64,000 nucleotides of DNA from an uncultured Pelagibacteraceae bacterium (GTDB lineage: Bacteria; Pseudomonadota; Alphaproteobacteria; Pelagibacterales; Pelagibacteraceae): positions 29,554-93,553 of the forward strand of contig CACFVG010000001.1 in assembly GCA_902569725.1 (NCBI GenBank). Direction: 5' to 3'. The notes beneath the pieces were generated by a model, which did not search any database, was not told the DNA's origin, and saw nothing but the letters and a program-made list of their open reading frames with translations. How positions within the stretch are numbered: position 1 is the stretch's first letter; every line of letters starts with the position of its first letter. Shown piece after piece: positions 37,015-48,093 of this stretch. The translations under genes and the position numbers were made by a program.

Positions 37015-38716
37015 ATTTTTTATTTTTGTGTCTTATAATTTTGAAGTTATATTCTTTTTGTTTTAGCTCACTAATAAGTTTTGTAAAGTTTTTCAAATCA
37101 TGAATTATGAGATTAAATCTAAAATTGATAGCTTTTTCAGTTTTTTCAACCATTTCTACACTTGAAATATTAACATTATTTTCTCCTATCATTGTGGTTA
37201 CATCACCAAGTTTTCCAGGTTGATCAATTAGAGAAATCCACAATGTTGTATTATATTCTTTTGATTTAAGTACTTGAGCATCATCTTTATTTTGCCAATA
37301 TCTTTTAATTGAAGCTCTTGCTTTTCCTGTTTTTGTTGTTGTTAACCAATGCAAAGATGGTGTGGCTTTCTTTGATGTTAATATTTTTACTACATCTCCA
37401 TTAATTAAAATACTTTGTAATGGACTATCTTTTCCATTTATTTCACAGCCTATCGCAGCATCACCGATTTTTGTATGAACTGCATATGCAAAATCTATTG
37501 GTGTAGCTGCCTTGGGTAATTTTATAATCATACCTTTTGGAGTGAAGCAAAAAACATTTTCCTGGAACATTTGTAGTTTTGTATACTCAAAATAATGCTC
37601 GGGATTTTCGTTTCTATCAATAATCTCAACTAAATCTTTTAACCAATCATATTCTTTCCAGGTTAAAGAATTAAATTTTTCTGATGATTTGTATTTCCAA
37701 TGTGATGCTATACCTCTTTCTGCAAATTCATGCATAGGTTTAGTCCTAATTTGAATTTCAATTGGTCTTTTATTTGGTCCAATTATTGCTGTGTGTATAG
37801 ATTGATAATTATTTATTTTAGGTGATGAAATATAATCTTTAAATTTACCAGGTATACAATTATATTTTGAATGAAAAACTCCTAAAGCTTTATAACAATC
37901 ATCAATACTATCTAAAATAATTCTAAAACCAATAATGTCAGTTATTTGTTCAAGTGAAACTCTTTTTTTTTGTACTTTTCTCCAGATTGAAAAAGGAGTT
38001 TTTTCTCTTCCTATAATCTCAGATTTTAAGTTATGTTGATTTAAAATATCCGTAAATTCAAAAGATACATTTTTAAAACTTGTGGACATGTTTTCTTTTA
38101 TTTCATCAAGTCTTTTTTTGATCAATTCTCTAGCTTCAAGATTTAACACTTGAAATGAAAGATCTTCCAACTCATCTCTTATCCTGTTCATTCCCATTCT
38201 ATCAGCTAAGGGAGCGTATATTTCCATTGTTTCTTTTGCTTTACGTATTTGTTTTTCATTATTTGTAACAAACTTAATTGTTCTCATATTATGTAATCTG
38301 TCCGCAAGTTTTACGAGAAGAACTCTAATATCTTTTGATGTGGCTAAAATTAATTTCCTAAAATTTTCAGCTTTTGAATTTGACATAGCTTGATTTTCAA
38401 ACTCTGAAATTTTTGTGACACCATCTACTAAGTCGGCAACTTCTAAACCAAATTCATCTTTAATAGTCTGATATGTAGCATATGTATCTTCAATAGTGTC
38501 ATGGAGAAGACCGGTTGCTATGGTCGCGCTATCTAGTTTTAATTCTGTTAGAATATTAGCTACAGCAACAGGATGAATAATGTATGGGGAACCTTCATCT
38601 CTTTTTTGCTTTTCATGTGCTTTTAAAGCAAAATTATAAGCTTTTGTTAAAGTTTCGGGATTTAAAAACCTATTATAAGATTTAACTTTGGTTATTAATT
38701 CTTCTGAATTTAGCAT
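36971..38716 (-). CDS. Bifunctional (p)ppGpp synthetase/hydrolase of the RelA/SpoT (RSH) family
   Basis: HPVAVANILTELKLDSATIATGLLHDTIEDT (HD), RIILDSIDDCYKALGVFHSKYNCIPGKFKDYISSPKINNYQSIHT (synthetase), TGS, ACT. Confidence 0.95.
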   Translation of the reverse strand: MLNSEELITKVKSYNRFLNPETLTKAYNFALKAHEKQKRDEGSPYIIHPVAVANILTELKLDSATIATGLLHDTIEDTYATYQTIKDEFGLEVADLVDGVTKISEFENQAMSNSKAENFRKLILATSKDIRVLLVKLADRLHNMRTIKFVTNNEKQIRKAKETMEIYAPLADRMGMNRIRDELEDLSFQVLNLEARELIKKRLDEIKENMSTSFKNVSFEFTDILNQHNLKSEIIGREKTPFSIWRKVQKKRVSLEQITDIIGFRIILDSIDDCYKALGVFHSKYNCIPGKFKDYISSPKINNYQSIHTAIIGPNKRPIEIQIRTKPMHEFAERGIASHWKYKSSEKFNSLTWKEYDWLKDLVEIIDRNENPEHYFEYTKLQMFQENVFCFTPKGMIIKLPKAATPIDFAYAVHTKIGDAAIGCEINGKDSPLQSILINGDVVKILTSKKATPSLHWLTTTKTGKARASIKRYWQNKDDAQVLKSKEYNTTLWISLIDQPGKLGDVTTMIGENNVNISSVEMVEKTEKAINFRFNLIIHDLKNFTKLISELKQKEYNFKIIRHKNKKYAFIKKLFSGFKKN

Positions 38717-38736
38717 TAATAAATTATATCATTTAT

Positions 38737-39264
38737 TTAAATTTGTTTAATAGAGTAAAAACAAGAATCTTCTAATTTTACTATCAAATCCTTAATTTTT
38801 GTTTTTTTTATTGGATGTTTCCAATTTTTTTCAATCTCAAACAAAGGAAATAAAACAAAATTTCTATTATGAAGTCTTGGATGGGGTATTATAATCTTAC
38901 CATTATTAGCATATAATTTGTAAATTCTACCTTTGTAGTCAAGAATATCAATATCACAAGTTCTTGGACTATTGCGCAAAGTTTTTTTTCTTCCAAGTTT
39001 TTTTTCAATATCTTTTATTATAGAAAATAAATTTATTGGTTTTAATTTTGTAATAATTTTAATTACCACATTATAGAATTTTGGATCATTTTTGTTAGGC
39101 CATGCATAAGTTTCATAAATACTAGAACTTTTTACAATTTTTACTGAATTTTTTTCTAAAAAATATTTAGTATTTTCAATATTTCTTTTTTTATTACCCA
39201 CATTGGATCCAATACTTAAATAAACTACATTAGCTTGATTTTCTGAAATATCTTGCTTTATCAC
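38737..39264 (-). CDS. folK: HPPK (folate biosynthesis pyrophosphokinase)
   Basis: [53 protein letters not shown] at 39264 proposed because the track ORF overlaps smpB by 101 nt. Confidence 0.9.
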   Translation of the reverse strand: MIKQDISENQANVVYLSIGSNVGNKKRNIENTKYFLEKNSVKIVKSSSIYETYAWPNKNDPKFYNVVIKIITKLKPINLFSIIKDIEKKLGRKKTLRNSPRTCDIDILDYKGRIYKLYANNGKIIIPHPRLHNRNFVLFPLFEIEKNWKHPIKKTKIKDLIVKLEDSCFYSIKQI

Positions 39265-39700
39265 GATTCCAATCTCTATTTTTTTTTGTTTGTCTTTTAT
39301 CGTATTGTTTTTTTCCTTTTGCAACCGCAATTTCGATTTTTGCTTTGCCTTTTTTAAAATACATTTTTGTAGGCACCAAGGTAAATCCTTCAGTGTTTAT
39401 TTTGCCTGCAAGTTTATTAATTTCTTTTTTTTTAAATAGAAGTTTTCGTTCATCTGTTGGATTATGATTTGAATAACTGGCTTGTTTATATGAAGAAATG
39501 TGAGAATTAATTAAATAAATTTCACCATTTTTTTCTATCGCATAAGAATCAGCAATATTAACTTTTCCAGATCTAATTGATTTAATTTCCGACCCTTTCA
39601 AAACAATACCTGCTTCAATTAACTCATGAAAAAAATAATTAAAGCTTGCTTTTCGATTTAAACAAATAATTTTTAAACCAGGGTTGGTTTTTTTTTTCAT
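39230..39700 (-). CDS. smpB: SsrA-binding protein
   Basis: [62 protein letters not shown]. Confidence 0.95.
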   Translation of the reverse strand: MKKKTNPGLKIICLNRKASFNYFFHELIEAGIVLKGSEIKSIRSGKVNIADSYAIEKNGEIYLINSHISSYKQASYSNHNPTDERKLLFKKKEINKLAGKINTEGFTLVPTKMYFKKGKAKIEIAVAKGKKQYDKRQTKKNRDWNRDKARYFRKSS

Positions 39701-40584
39701 TAACTAATAAGTTTAGCTGATGATAAAGCTTTTTTAACTTCTTCTTGAGTTTCTTTTTTAATTTTTACTAATGGAAGTCTAATTTCATCATCACATAATC
39801 CTAAAAGTTTAGCTGCATATTTAACTGGTGCTGGATTGCTCTCAATAAATAGAGATTTATGTAATGGTTGTAGTATTTGATCTATTCTTTCTGCTTCTTT
39901 TATCTCATTATCAGATTTTGATTTTGAATATTTTTGCATATCTGAACATAATTTTGGAGCAATGTTAGCTGTTACGGAAATAATTCCTACTCCTCCTCTT
40001 TTGTTAAATTTAAATGCTAACCCATCCTCACCAGTCAGCTGTATGAATTCGGGACCTAATTTTTTTATTGTGTCGTCAAGTCGATTTAAATCACCAGTAG
40101 CATCTTTTACTCCAGCAATATTCTTAAGCTCAAATAACCTTGCCATGGTATCAACCGACATATCAATTACACATCTACTAGGTATATTATAAATTATAAT
40201 TGGAAGACTTGTGTTATCATTTATGGTTTTGTAATGTTGGTATAAACCTTCTTGTGTAGGTTTGTTATAATATGGAGTAACAACTAGTGCTCCATCTGCT
40301 CCGGCTTTTTCAGCATGTTTTGTTAATGCGACGGCTTCCTCTGTTGAATTAGATCCTGTGCCAGCTATTACAGGAATCTTGCCTTTAGCCTCTTTAATAC
40401 ATAATTCGATTACTTTTTCATGCTCCCTATGATTTAATGTTGGAGATTCTCCAGTTGTTCCTGCTGGAACTAAGCCATTAGTATTGTTTTCTAAATGAAA
40501 ATTAATTAATTTAATATAACTTTCTTCATCTAGATTATTATCTTTGAATGGTGTTATAAGAGCTACATTTGAACCTTTAAACAT
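39700..40584 (-). CDS. dapA: 4-hydroxy-tetrahydrodipicolinate synthase
   Basis: [52 protein letters not shown]. Confidence 0.97.
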   Translation of the reverse strand: MFKGSNVALITPFKDNNLDEESYIKLINFHLENNTNGLVPAGTTGESPTLNHREHEKVIELCIKEAKGKIPVIAGTGSNSTEEAVALTKHAEKAGADGALVVTPYYNKPTQEGLYQHYKTINDNTSLPIIIYNIPSRCVIDMSVDTMARLFELKNIAGVKDATGDLNRLDDTIKKLGPEFIQLTGEDGLAFKFNKRGGVGIISVTANIAPKLCSDMQKYSKSKSDNEIKEAERIDQILQPLHKSLFIESNPAPVKYAAKLLGLCDDEIRLPLVKIKKETQEEVKKALSSAKLIS

Positions 40585-40627
40585 GAGATCTTATAACATA
40601 AATTATTAATGATTCATTAAATTTATT

Positions 40628-42835
40628 ATGAAAAAAAAGCTTTTAAAATTTACAATAATTATTTTTATCTTCTTAAATGGTGCTTTTACTGTACATGCCA
40701 ATGAGAAAATTATTCTTCCAGAAAAAAAACCAGTTGTAACTAAAGATCAAACCCTAAATAAAGTAGCAAATTATTTAATTCCAACGAAAAAACCTATTTT
40801 AAATATAAAAAAAACCGAACCAAAAAAAGTTGAAAAATTAATTGTGGATGGTGAAATAATACCTCCAAACAAACCATTGTTTGTCAAAAAAGAAAAGTCA
40901 GTTAGAGCAAAAAAATCTAAATATTATTCAAAAAAAGATTATGAAATAGCAAAAGTGGCTATTAGAAATATGGAACAAAGAAAATGGACATCGGCTGAAA
41001 AAACTGCAAAAAAAGCAAGGGATAAATCAATATATAACTTTATAAGATGGAAACATCTTTTAACTACAGGAAATCAATTAGCCTTTTATGAATACAAAAG
41101 ATTTATTGAATTAAATCCAAAATATCCAAGAATAAATAGAATAAAATATTTAGCTGAACACAAAATGTCTGTGAATGATTTATCTCCTAATTTTATTATT
41201 GGGTGGTTCCAAAAAAATCAACCTTTAAGTGGATTTGGCAAAATTATTTTAGGCCAAGCACATCTATCAAAAGGTAAATCTACTGAAGGAATTAAATTAA
41301 TTAAAGAAGGATGGATCACCGCAGATTTGACTAGAAATGATATGAAGTTTTTTAGAAAAAAATTCAAGAAAATTTTAAATTCTAATGACTATATTAAAAG
41401 AGCTGATTATTTAGCTTATGAAAACAAATATTGGGATTTAAAAAGAATGCTAAGATATCTGCCAAAAGACTACCAGCTTCTTTATACAGCAAGACAACTA
41501 TTAATGAGTAGATCGTATGGTGTAGATTCTGCAATAAGCAAAGTCCCAAAAAAATTTAAAAACGATCATGGTTTAAATTATGACAGATTAAAATGGAGAA
41601 GAAAAAGAGGAAGAGTTGATGGTTCACTCGAAATTTTGCTTAAAATCAAAAATACTAAAGAATATATGGTAAGACCTGATAAATGGTGGGTAGAAAGAGG
41701 AATAATAGGAAGATCATTAATTTATAAAAAAAAATATGAAACTGCATATAAAATAGTGAGTAATCATGCACTAACAGAAGGTTCAGAATATGCAGAGGCT
41801 GAATGGATGAGTGGATGGATTGCATTAAGTTTTTTAAAAGATCCTATTTTAGCTGAAAATCATTTTTTAAATTTCTATAACAATGTTGGTTACCCAATAA
41901 GTTTGTCTAGAGGTGCTTATTGGTTAGGCAAAACTTATGAAAAAATTGGCAAAAAAGATTTAGCTGTACAATGGTATGGGGAATCCTCTAAATTTTTAAC
42001 TACTTATTATGGTCAGCTTTCACATTTAAAAATTAAACCGAATAAAGAAATAGAATTAAACAAACTTATGGAAGTTGACAAAGAATATGCAGAAAAATTT
42101 TATAAGAAAGGTATAGTTAAAGTAATTCATTTATTAGATGAATTAAATAAAGACAAATATACCAAGCATCTTTTAAGAGGCCTGGCTAATGATAATATTT
42201 CTTTAGGTAGTGAAGTTTTGGCTGCAAAGCTGGCCTCAGATATATCAAGATTTGATTTTGCAGTTCAAATCTCAAAAATTGCATCCTATGAAAAAAGATT
42301 TCATAATAAGTATAATTATCCAGTAATAAGTACACCAAAAATTATTAATGGAAGAAAAATTCCTGAGTCTGCATTTATATTATCTATTATAAGACAAGAA
42401 AGTGAATTTGATACAAGCGCTCATAGTCATGCTGGTGCTCAAGGACTAATGCAATTAATGACCTACACTGCTAAAGTTGTTGCAAAACAAGCAAAATTGC
42501 CCTACTCAAAATCTAGATTAACTTCAGACCCAGAATATAATGTTAACTTGGGTTCTCATTATATAGCAGGATTAATTCTTGAATATGATGGTTCATATCC
42601 TTTTGCAATAGCTGCATACAACGCTGGGCCCAAAAGAGTTAGATACTGGAAAAAAATTAATAAAAACCCACAAAAAAAACAAATTGATTATGTTGACTGG
42701 ATCGAATTAATTAAATTTAAAGAAACTAGAAACTATGTTCAGAGAGTTTTAGAAAATTATAATGTTTACAGATATATACTAGAACAAAAACCAATAAAAC
42801 TGAAAGATTTTTTCAAAAACGATCCTTTGTATTAA
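40628..42835 (+). CDS. Lytic murein transglycosylase (Slt type)
   Basis: C-term ILSIIRQESEFDTSAHSHAGAQGLMQLMTYTAKVVAKQ...LGSHYIAGLI...AIAAYNAGPKRV. Confidence 0.95.
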   Translation: MKKKLLKFTIIIFIFLNGAFTVHANEKIILPEKKPVVTKDQTLNKVANYLIPTKKPILNIKKTEPKKVEKLIVDGEIIPPNKPLFVKKEKSVRAKKSKYYSKKDYEIAKVAIRNMEQRKWTSAEKTAKKARDKSIYNFIRWKHLLTTGNQLAFYEYKRFIELNPKYPRINRIKYLAEHKMSVNDLSPNFIIGWFQKNQPLSGFGKIILGQAHLSKGKSTEGIKLIKEGWITADLTRNDMKFFRKKFKKILNSNDYIKRADYLAYENKYWDLKRMLRYLPKDYQLLYTARQLLMSRSYGVDSAISKVPKKFKNDHGLNYDRLKWRRKRGRVDGSLEILLKIKNTKEYMVRPDKWWVERGIIGRSLIYKKKYETAYKIVSNHALTEGSEYAEAEWMSGWIALSFLKDPILAENHFLNFYNNVGYPISLSRGAYWLGKTYEKIGKKDLAVQWYGESSKFLTTYYGQLSHLKIKPNKEIELNKLMEVDKEYAEKFYKKGIVKVIHLLDELNKDKYTKHLLRGLANDNISLGSEVLAAKLASDISRFDFAVQISKIASYEKRFHNKYNYPVISTPKIINGRKIPESAFILSIIRQESEFDTSAHSHAGAQGLMQLMTYTAKVVAKQAKLPYSKSRLTSDPEYNVNLGSHYIAGLILEYDGSYPFAIAAYNAGPKRVRYWKKINKNPQKKQIDYVDWIELIKFKETRNYVQRVLENYNVYRYILEQKPIKLKDFFKNDPLY

Positions 42836-43392
42836 TCTTTTAAAGCTACCCACTTTATCTTCATTTCTTTAACTACATTATTATATTTTTTTATGTGTTC
42901 TTGTAATTCATTTTGGTCAATTTCATTATTATTAAGTAATTTTACATAATTATTTTCTAATACAAAATTAACATCTTTTATAATGAAGTTAACCCCATGT
43001 ATTAATGCTAAAGGTGTATTGGCTGCATTCATCTTTTCCCATTTTTCATTTAAGTTTTTATCGTATAGTTGAAGACCAAGTATGGTGATTGGTCTTACGT
43101 GGGTAGGGTCAGATATAAAATCATCATGTCTTGGATGAGGAACTCTAATATCAACAATAGAATTGTTTTTGCAAATTCTATAAAGTTCTTTAATTATGTT
43201 ATTGAAGACATCTGGATTTTGACCAATATGTTCTAAAACATGTGACAATAATATTTCATCTACAGAATTATCCTCAAAAGGATATGGAAATTTTTCTAGA
43301 TTGTGAACTATATCAGGATTATAATATTGAAATTTATCAACATTAACATAGCCTTTTAATATCTTTGAGCCGCTTCCTAAATTTAGTTTCAT
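42832..43392 (-). CDS. SAM-dependent methyltransferase
   Basis: MKLNLGSGSKILKGYVNVDKFQYYNPDIVHNLEKFPYPFEDNSVDEILLSHVLEHI; start set at 43392, since the track ORF reads into the tRNA. Confidence 0.88.
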   Translation of the reverse strand: MKLNLGSGSKILKGYVNVDKFQYYNPDIVHNLEKFPYPFEDNSVDEILLSHVLEHIGQNPDVFNNIIKELYRICKNNSIVDIRVPHPRHDDFISDPTHVRPITILGLQLYDKNLNEKWEKMNAANTPLALIHGVNFIIKDVNFVLENNYVKLLNNNEIDQNELQEHIKKYNNVVKEMKIKWVALKD

Positions 43393-43401
43393 ATATAAAT
43401 G

Positions 43402-43494
43402 TGGCGGAAAGGGAGGGATTCGAACCCTCGGTACATCTTTCGACGCACGACGAGTTAGCAACCCGTTGGTTTAAACCAGCTCACCCACCTTTCC
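43402..43494 (-). tRNA. tRNA-Ser (anticodon GCT)
   Basis: Minus strand GGAAAGG...CCTTTCCGCCA, anticodon loop TTGCTAA, long variable arm. Confidence 0.94.
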
Positions 43495-43519
43495 GTTGAT
43501 TACTGTGTAACTTGAAATC

Positions 43520-43533
43520 ATTGAATATTCAAT
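43520..43533. promoter_or_regulatory. Perfect palindrome ATTGAATATTCAAT upstream of sox genes
   Basis: 14-nt perfect palindrome, about 27 nt upstream of the likely soxB start. Confidence 0.5.
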
Positions 43534-43559
43534 ATTTATAAAGTAATTTTGTGCAAAAT

Positions 43560-44813
43560 ATGAAAAACAAATACTCAATATTTTCACTAATTAAGAATGC
43601 TTTTAGCTATCATGAAAACTGGCAAAGAGCGTGGAGAGACCCTGAGCCAAAAAAGGAATATGATGCAATAATTATTGGTGGCGGTGGTCATGGTTTGGCA
43701 ACAGCATTTTATTTAGCCAAAAAACATAATATGACAAATATTGCTGTTGTAGAAAAAGGTTGGATTGGTGGTGGAAATACTGGAAGAAATACTACTATTA
43801 TACGTTCAAATTATTTATGGGATGCTAGTGCAGGATTATACGACCACGCTTTAAAAATTTGGGAAGGACTATCTCAAGAGTTAAATTATAACGTAATGTT
43901 TAGTCAAAGAGGAGTTATGAATTTAGCTCATAATCTTCAAGACGTAAGAGATTTAAAAAGAAGAACTCATGCTAATAGATTAAATGGTATTGACGCTGTA
44001 TGGTTAAATACTGAAGAAGTAAAAAAATTCTGCCCAATTATTAATACTTCACCTGACATTAGATATCCTGTTTTAGGAGGAACTTTACAAAAAAGAGCTG
44101 GAACCGCTAGACATGATGCCGTTGCATGGGGTTATGCTAGAGGGGCTGATGCTATGGGTGTAGATATTATTCAAAATTGCGAAGTAAAAGGTATTAAAAG
44201 AAATGGAAATAGAGTTGAGGGTATAGAAACAACAAGAGGATTCATTAAAGCAAAAAAAATTGGAGTAGTTGCTGCTGGTCATTCTAGTGTTATTGCGAAT
44301 ATGGTTGATTTAAAATTACCTCTTGAAAGTAAACCTCTTCAAGCATTAGTGTCAGAACCGGTCAAACCCATTATAGATACCGTAGTAATGTCTAATGCAG
44401 TTCACGCTTATGTAAGTCAATCAGACAAAGGAGAGTTAGTTATTGGTGCAGGAACTGATGCTTATGTTTCATATACACAAAGGGGAAGTCATGACGTTGT
44501 CGAAGGAACTTTAAAAGCAATATTAGAGCTCTACCCTATCTTCAGTAGAATGAAAATGTTGAGACAATGGGGTGGAATTGTAGATATTTGTCCAGATGCT
44601 AGCCCAATAATTAGTAAAACACATATTAAAGGTTTATATTTTAATTGTGGTTGGGGAACAGGAGGATTTAAAGCAACACCAGGTTCGGGTGATTTATTTG
44701 CACATACTATTGCTAACGACGAACCTCATAAATTAAATGCAGATTTTAATATAAATAGATTTGTAAGCGGTGATCTAGTTGATGAACATGGAGCAGCTGC
44801 TGTAGCACACTAA
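43560..44813 (+). CDS. soxB: Sarcosine oxidase beta subunit
   Basis: [54 protein letters not shown] at 43560 preferred over the GTG at 43551. Confidence 0.95.
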   Translation: MKNKYSIFSLIKNAFSYHENWQRAWRDPEPKKEYDAIIIGGGGHGLATAFYLAKKHNMTNIAVVEKGWIGGGNTGRNTTIIRSNYLWDASAGLYDHALKIWEGLSQELNYNVMFSQRGVMNLAHNLQDVRDLKRRTHANRLNGIDAVWLNTEEVKKFCPIINTSPDIRYPVLGGTLQKRAGTARHDAVAWGYARGADAMGVDIIQNCEVKGIKRNGNRVEGIETTRGFIKAKKIGVVAAGHSSVIANMVDLKLPLESKPLQALVSEPVKPIIDTVVMSNAVHAYVSQSDKGELVIGAGTDAYVSYTQRGSHDVVEGTLKAILELYPIFSRMKMLRQWGGIVDICPDASPIISKTHIKGLYFNCGWGTGGFKATPGSGDLFAHTIANDEPHKLNADFNINRFVSGDLVDEHGAAAVAH

Positions 44814-45088
44814 TGTTTTTAATTAATTGTCCTTATTGCGGTGAAAGAGATCAAAGTGAGTTTACTGCTGGTGGTGAAGCTCATATCGTAAGACCAAAAC
44901 AACCTACTGAATTAAGTGATAATCAATGGGCAGAGTTCCTATTTATGAGAAAGAATATAAAAGGCGTTCAGTTTGAAAGATGGAACCATACTCATGGATG
45001 TAGAAAATGGTTTAATATGGTTAGGGATACATCAAATGATAAAATTTATGCTGTTTACAAAATGGGTGAAAAACCTCCAATAAAATAA
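44813..45088 (+). CDS. soxD: Sarcosine oxidase delta subunit
   Basis: INCPYCGERDQSEFTAGGEAHI...WNHTHGCRKWFNMVRDT. Confidence 0.95.
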   Translation: MFLINCPYCGERDQSEFTAGGEAHIVRPKQPTELSDNQWAEFLFMRKNIKGVQFERWNHTHGCRKWFNMVRDTSNDKIYAVYKMGEKPPIK

Positions 45089-48000
45089 TGAATAAAAATT
45101 TAAGAATAGCAAATAATAAGTTTATTGATCAAACAACTAGAATATCTTTTAAGTTTGACGGAAAAACTCTATATGGTTTTAAAGGTGATACCTTGGCATC
45201 AGCATTATTAGCAAACAATATTCACCTTGTTGGAAGAAGTTTTAAATATCATCGCCCAAGAGGAATAATGGGATGTGGTTCTGAGGAACCTAATGCAATT
45301 GTACAAGTTGGAAATGATGCTTCAATGACAGAACCAAATTCAAGAGCAACTGAAATAGAGTTATATGAGGGTTTAGAAGTATCAAGCCAGAACTGCTGGC
45401 CAAGTGTTAATTTTGACGTGGGTGCTGTAAATAATTTTTTCTCTCCTCTTATACCGGCAGCTTTCTATTATAAAACATTTATGTGGCCTACAAATTTTTG
45501 GAAATTATATGAATTCTTTATAAGAAAATCTGCAGGTCTAGGTAAATCACCTACTGAACCGGATAAAGATATCTATGATCATAGATATTTGCACTGCGAA
45601 GTTTTAGTTGTTGGAGGAGGTATATCTGGAATAATGGCTGCCAAAACAGCAGCTAAAAATAGCTTAAATACTGTATTAATAGATGATAAAAATATCTTAG
45701 GTGGCACAACTCTTTTTCAAGAAAATGAATGCTTTAAAATAAATAATTCTTACTCAAATGATTGGTTAAAAAAAGAAATTGAAAGTCTAAAATCACTTAA
45801 GAATTTAACTATAAAAAAAAGAACATCTTTAGCTGCTTATCATAGCTACAATTATCTTTTAGCAAGAGAAAATTTAACAGACCATTTAGATTTGAATGAA
45901 AAAAAAGATAAAATTCGTCAAAGACTTTGGAAAATAAGGGCAAAAAAAGTAATTATAGCTACAGGGGCTATGGAAAGACCATTAATTTTCAATAATAATG
46001 ATAGACCTGGAATTATTCTTTCATATTCTGTCAAAAAGTACATAGATTACTACGGAGTTAAATGTGGTCAAAAAGTATCTTTATTTACAAATAATGACAC
46101 AGCTTATGAAACTGCCATCTCATTGAGTAATAGTGGAGTAAGTGTTAATTCAGTGGTTGATATAAGAGATAAAACTAATTCGTTAATAGTTAAACAAGCT
46201 GAAAAATTAGGTATTAAAATACATTGGAAGTCTTCAGTTGTTAATACAAATGGTTACAAAAAAATCAATTCTATTGAAATTATGAAATTGTCTGACGATG
46301 GCACTGCTGTTGTAGAGAAAAAAATAAAAGAAAAATGTGACTGCTTAGGTATTTCTGGGGGATGGACACCAAGAGTACATTTATTTACTCAGTCTGGTGG
46401 TAAACTTAAATTCAGAGATGAGGGTAATGTTTTTTTACCAGATAAAACAGAGTTGGATCAAATAAGTATCGGATCTTGTAATGGTGATTTCGAGCTTGAT
46501 GAAGTAATAAAAAATTCAATCAATTTAACAAACAAATTTTTAAAAGTTAGTAATAATGACTATGAAAATTTAGAAATTGTTTCTTCAAAAGAAATTGATA
46601 AAAAAAATATTTGGCTTCTACCATCTGATAAACCTTTTGGAAAAACTAAAGCATTTTTAGATTTTCAAAATGACTCTACTGCAAATGATATAAAATTAGC
46701 TTTAAGGGAAGGTTTTAAATCAATTGAGCATGTAAAAAGATACACAACAACGGGTATGGCTACCGATCAAGGAAAATTGTCCAATATGCATGCACTAGGA
46801 ATTATAGCTGAAACTACTGGTGTTAAAATAGGTAAATTGGGAACAACTACATTTAGACCTCCTTATACTCCATTAACATTTGGAACAATTGTTGGAAGAA
46901 ATGTTGGTGAATTTTTTGATGTTATAAGAAAAACTCCAATGCATGACTGGCATATAGAAAATAAAGCTGAATTTGAAAATGTTGGACAGTGGAAGAGAGC
47001 TTGGTACTATCCAATAAACAATGAAAATATGCATGAAGCTGTGCAAAGAGAAAGTAAAGCTGCTAGAGATAGTGCTGGTATCTTAGACGCATCAACGCTT
47101 GGAAAGATTGATATTCAAGGTAGTGATTCATCTGAATTTTTAAATAGAGTTTATACAAATGCATGGTCAAAATTAGATATAGGAAAATGCAGATATGGAC
47201 TTATGCTCAATGAAGATGGAATGGTTTATGATGATGGAGTTACAACTAGATTGTCAGAAAACCATTATTTAATGACTACAACAACAGGTGGTGCTGCTAA
47301 TGTTCTTTCAAAACTAGAAGATTACTTACAAACAGAATGGCCTGAATTAGATGTGTATTTAACTTCAGTTACTGATCACTACGGCACTGTAAGTATCTGC
47401 GGACCTAATTCAAAAAAAATTCTTTCAAAAGTAATTCCTAATCTAGATCTGTCTAATAAAGAATTTCCACATATGTCTTTCAAAAACGCATTAATCGATA
47501 ATATAAGATGTAGAGTAATGCGTATTAGTTTTACTGGTGAACATAGTTATGAAATAAATATTCAGTCATCATTTGCTAAATCTGTTTGGGAAAAATGCTT
47601 TGAAGCAGGAAAAGAATTTAATATCACACCTTATGGAACTGAAACGATGCACTTACTTAGAGCAGAAAAAGGATTTATAATCGCTGGTCAAGACACAGAT
47701 GGAACAATGACTCCTGTAGATTTACAAATGGACTGGATAATCAGTAAAAAGAAATATGATTTTATTGGTAAAAGATCTTTATACAGAAGTGACACAATAA
47801 GAGAAGATAGAAAGCAGCTTGTTGGGTTACTAACTGAAGATCCTAAAGAAATTTTAGAAGAAGGTGCGCAAATCGTTGCTGAACCAAATAAACAGCCAAT
47901 AGAAATGCTTGGTCATGTTACTTCAAGTTATTTTAGTCCAAATTTAAATAAATCAATTGCAATTGCTGTTGTAAAAAATGGTAAGAAATTGAAGGGTCAA

Positions 48001-48093
48001 AAAATGTTTGTTCCAATGCGAAACAAAACAATTAATGTTACTATAACAGATACAGTTTTTTTAGATAAAGAAAATAAGAGGTTAAATGCTTAA
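45088..48093 (+). CDS. soxA: Sarcosine oxidase alpha subunit
   Basis: FKFDGKTLYGFKGDTLASALLANNIHLVGRSFKYHRPRG; FAD and GcvT-like domains. Confidence 0.96.
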   Translation: MNKNLRIANNKFIDQTTRISFKFDGKTLYGFKGDTLASALLANNIHLVGRSFKYHRPRGIMGCGSEEPNAIVQVGNDASMTEPNSRATEIELYEGLEVSSQNCWPSVNFDVGAVNNFFSPLIPAAFYYKTFMWPTNFWKLYEFFIRKSAGLGKSPTEPDKDIYDHRYLHCEVLVVGGGISGIMAAKTAAKNSLNTVLIDDKNILGGTTLFQENECFKINNSYSNDWLKKEIESLKSLKNLTIKKRTSLAAYHSYNYLLARENLTDHLDLNEKKDKIRQRLWKIRAKKVIIATGAMERPLIFNNNDRPGIILSYSVKKYIDYYGVKCGQKVSLFTNNDTAYETAISLSNSGVSVNSVVDIRDKTNSLIVKQAEKLGIKIHWKSSVVNTNGYKKINSIEIMKLSDDGTAVVEKKIKEKCDCLGISGGWTPRVHLFTQSGGKLKFRDEGNVFLPDKTELDQISIGSCNGDFELDEVIKNSINLTNKFLKVSNNDYENLEIVSSKEIDKKNIWLLPSDKPFGKTKAFLDFQNDSTANDIKLALREGFKSIEHVKRYTTTGMATDQGKLSNMHALGIIAETTGVKIGKLGTTTFRPPYTPLTFGTIVGRNVGEFFDVIRKTPMHDWHIENKAEFENVGQWKRAWYYPINNENMHEAVQRESKAARDSAGILDASTLGKIDIQGSDSSEFLNRVYTNAWSKLDIGKCRYGLMLNEDGMVYDDGVTTRLSENHYLMTTTTGGAANVLSKLEDYLQTEWPELDVYLTSVTDHYGTVSICGPNSKKILSKVIPNLDLSNKEFPHMSFKNALIDNIRCRVMRISFTGEHSYEINIQSSFAKSVWEKCFEAGKEFNITPYGTETMHLLRAEKGFIIAGQDTDGTMTPVDLQMDWIISKKKYDFIGKRSLYRSDTIREDRKQLVGLLTEDPKEILEEGAQIVAEPNKQPIEMLGHVTSSYFSPNLNKSIAIAVVKNGKKLKGQKMFVPMRNKTINVTITDTVFLDKENKRLNA

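Noticed and set aside
39265-39330. Long folK N-terminus in the ORF track
   Set aside because: Lies inside smpB and precedes the conserved VVYLSIGSN start; a GTG start near 39264 is more plausible.
43393-43461. N-terminal extension of the methyltransferase ORF
   Set aside because: It reads through tRNA-Ser; the ATG at 43392 gives the natural MKLNLGSGSK start.
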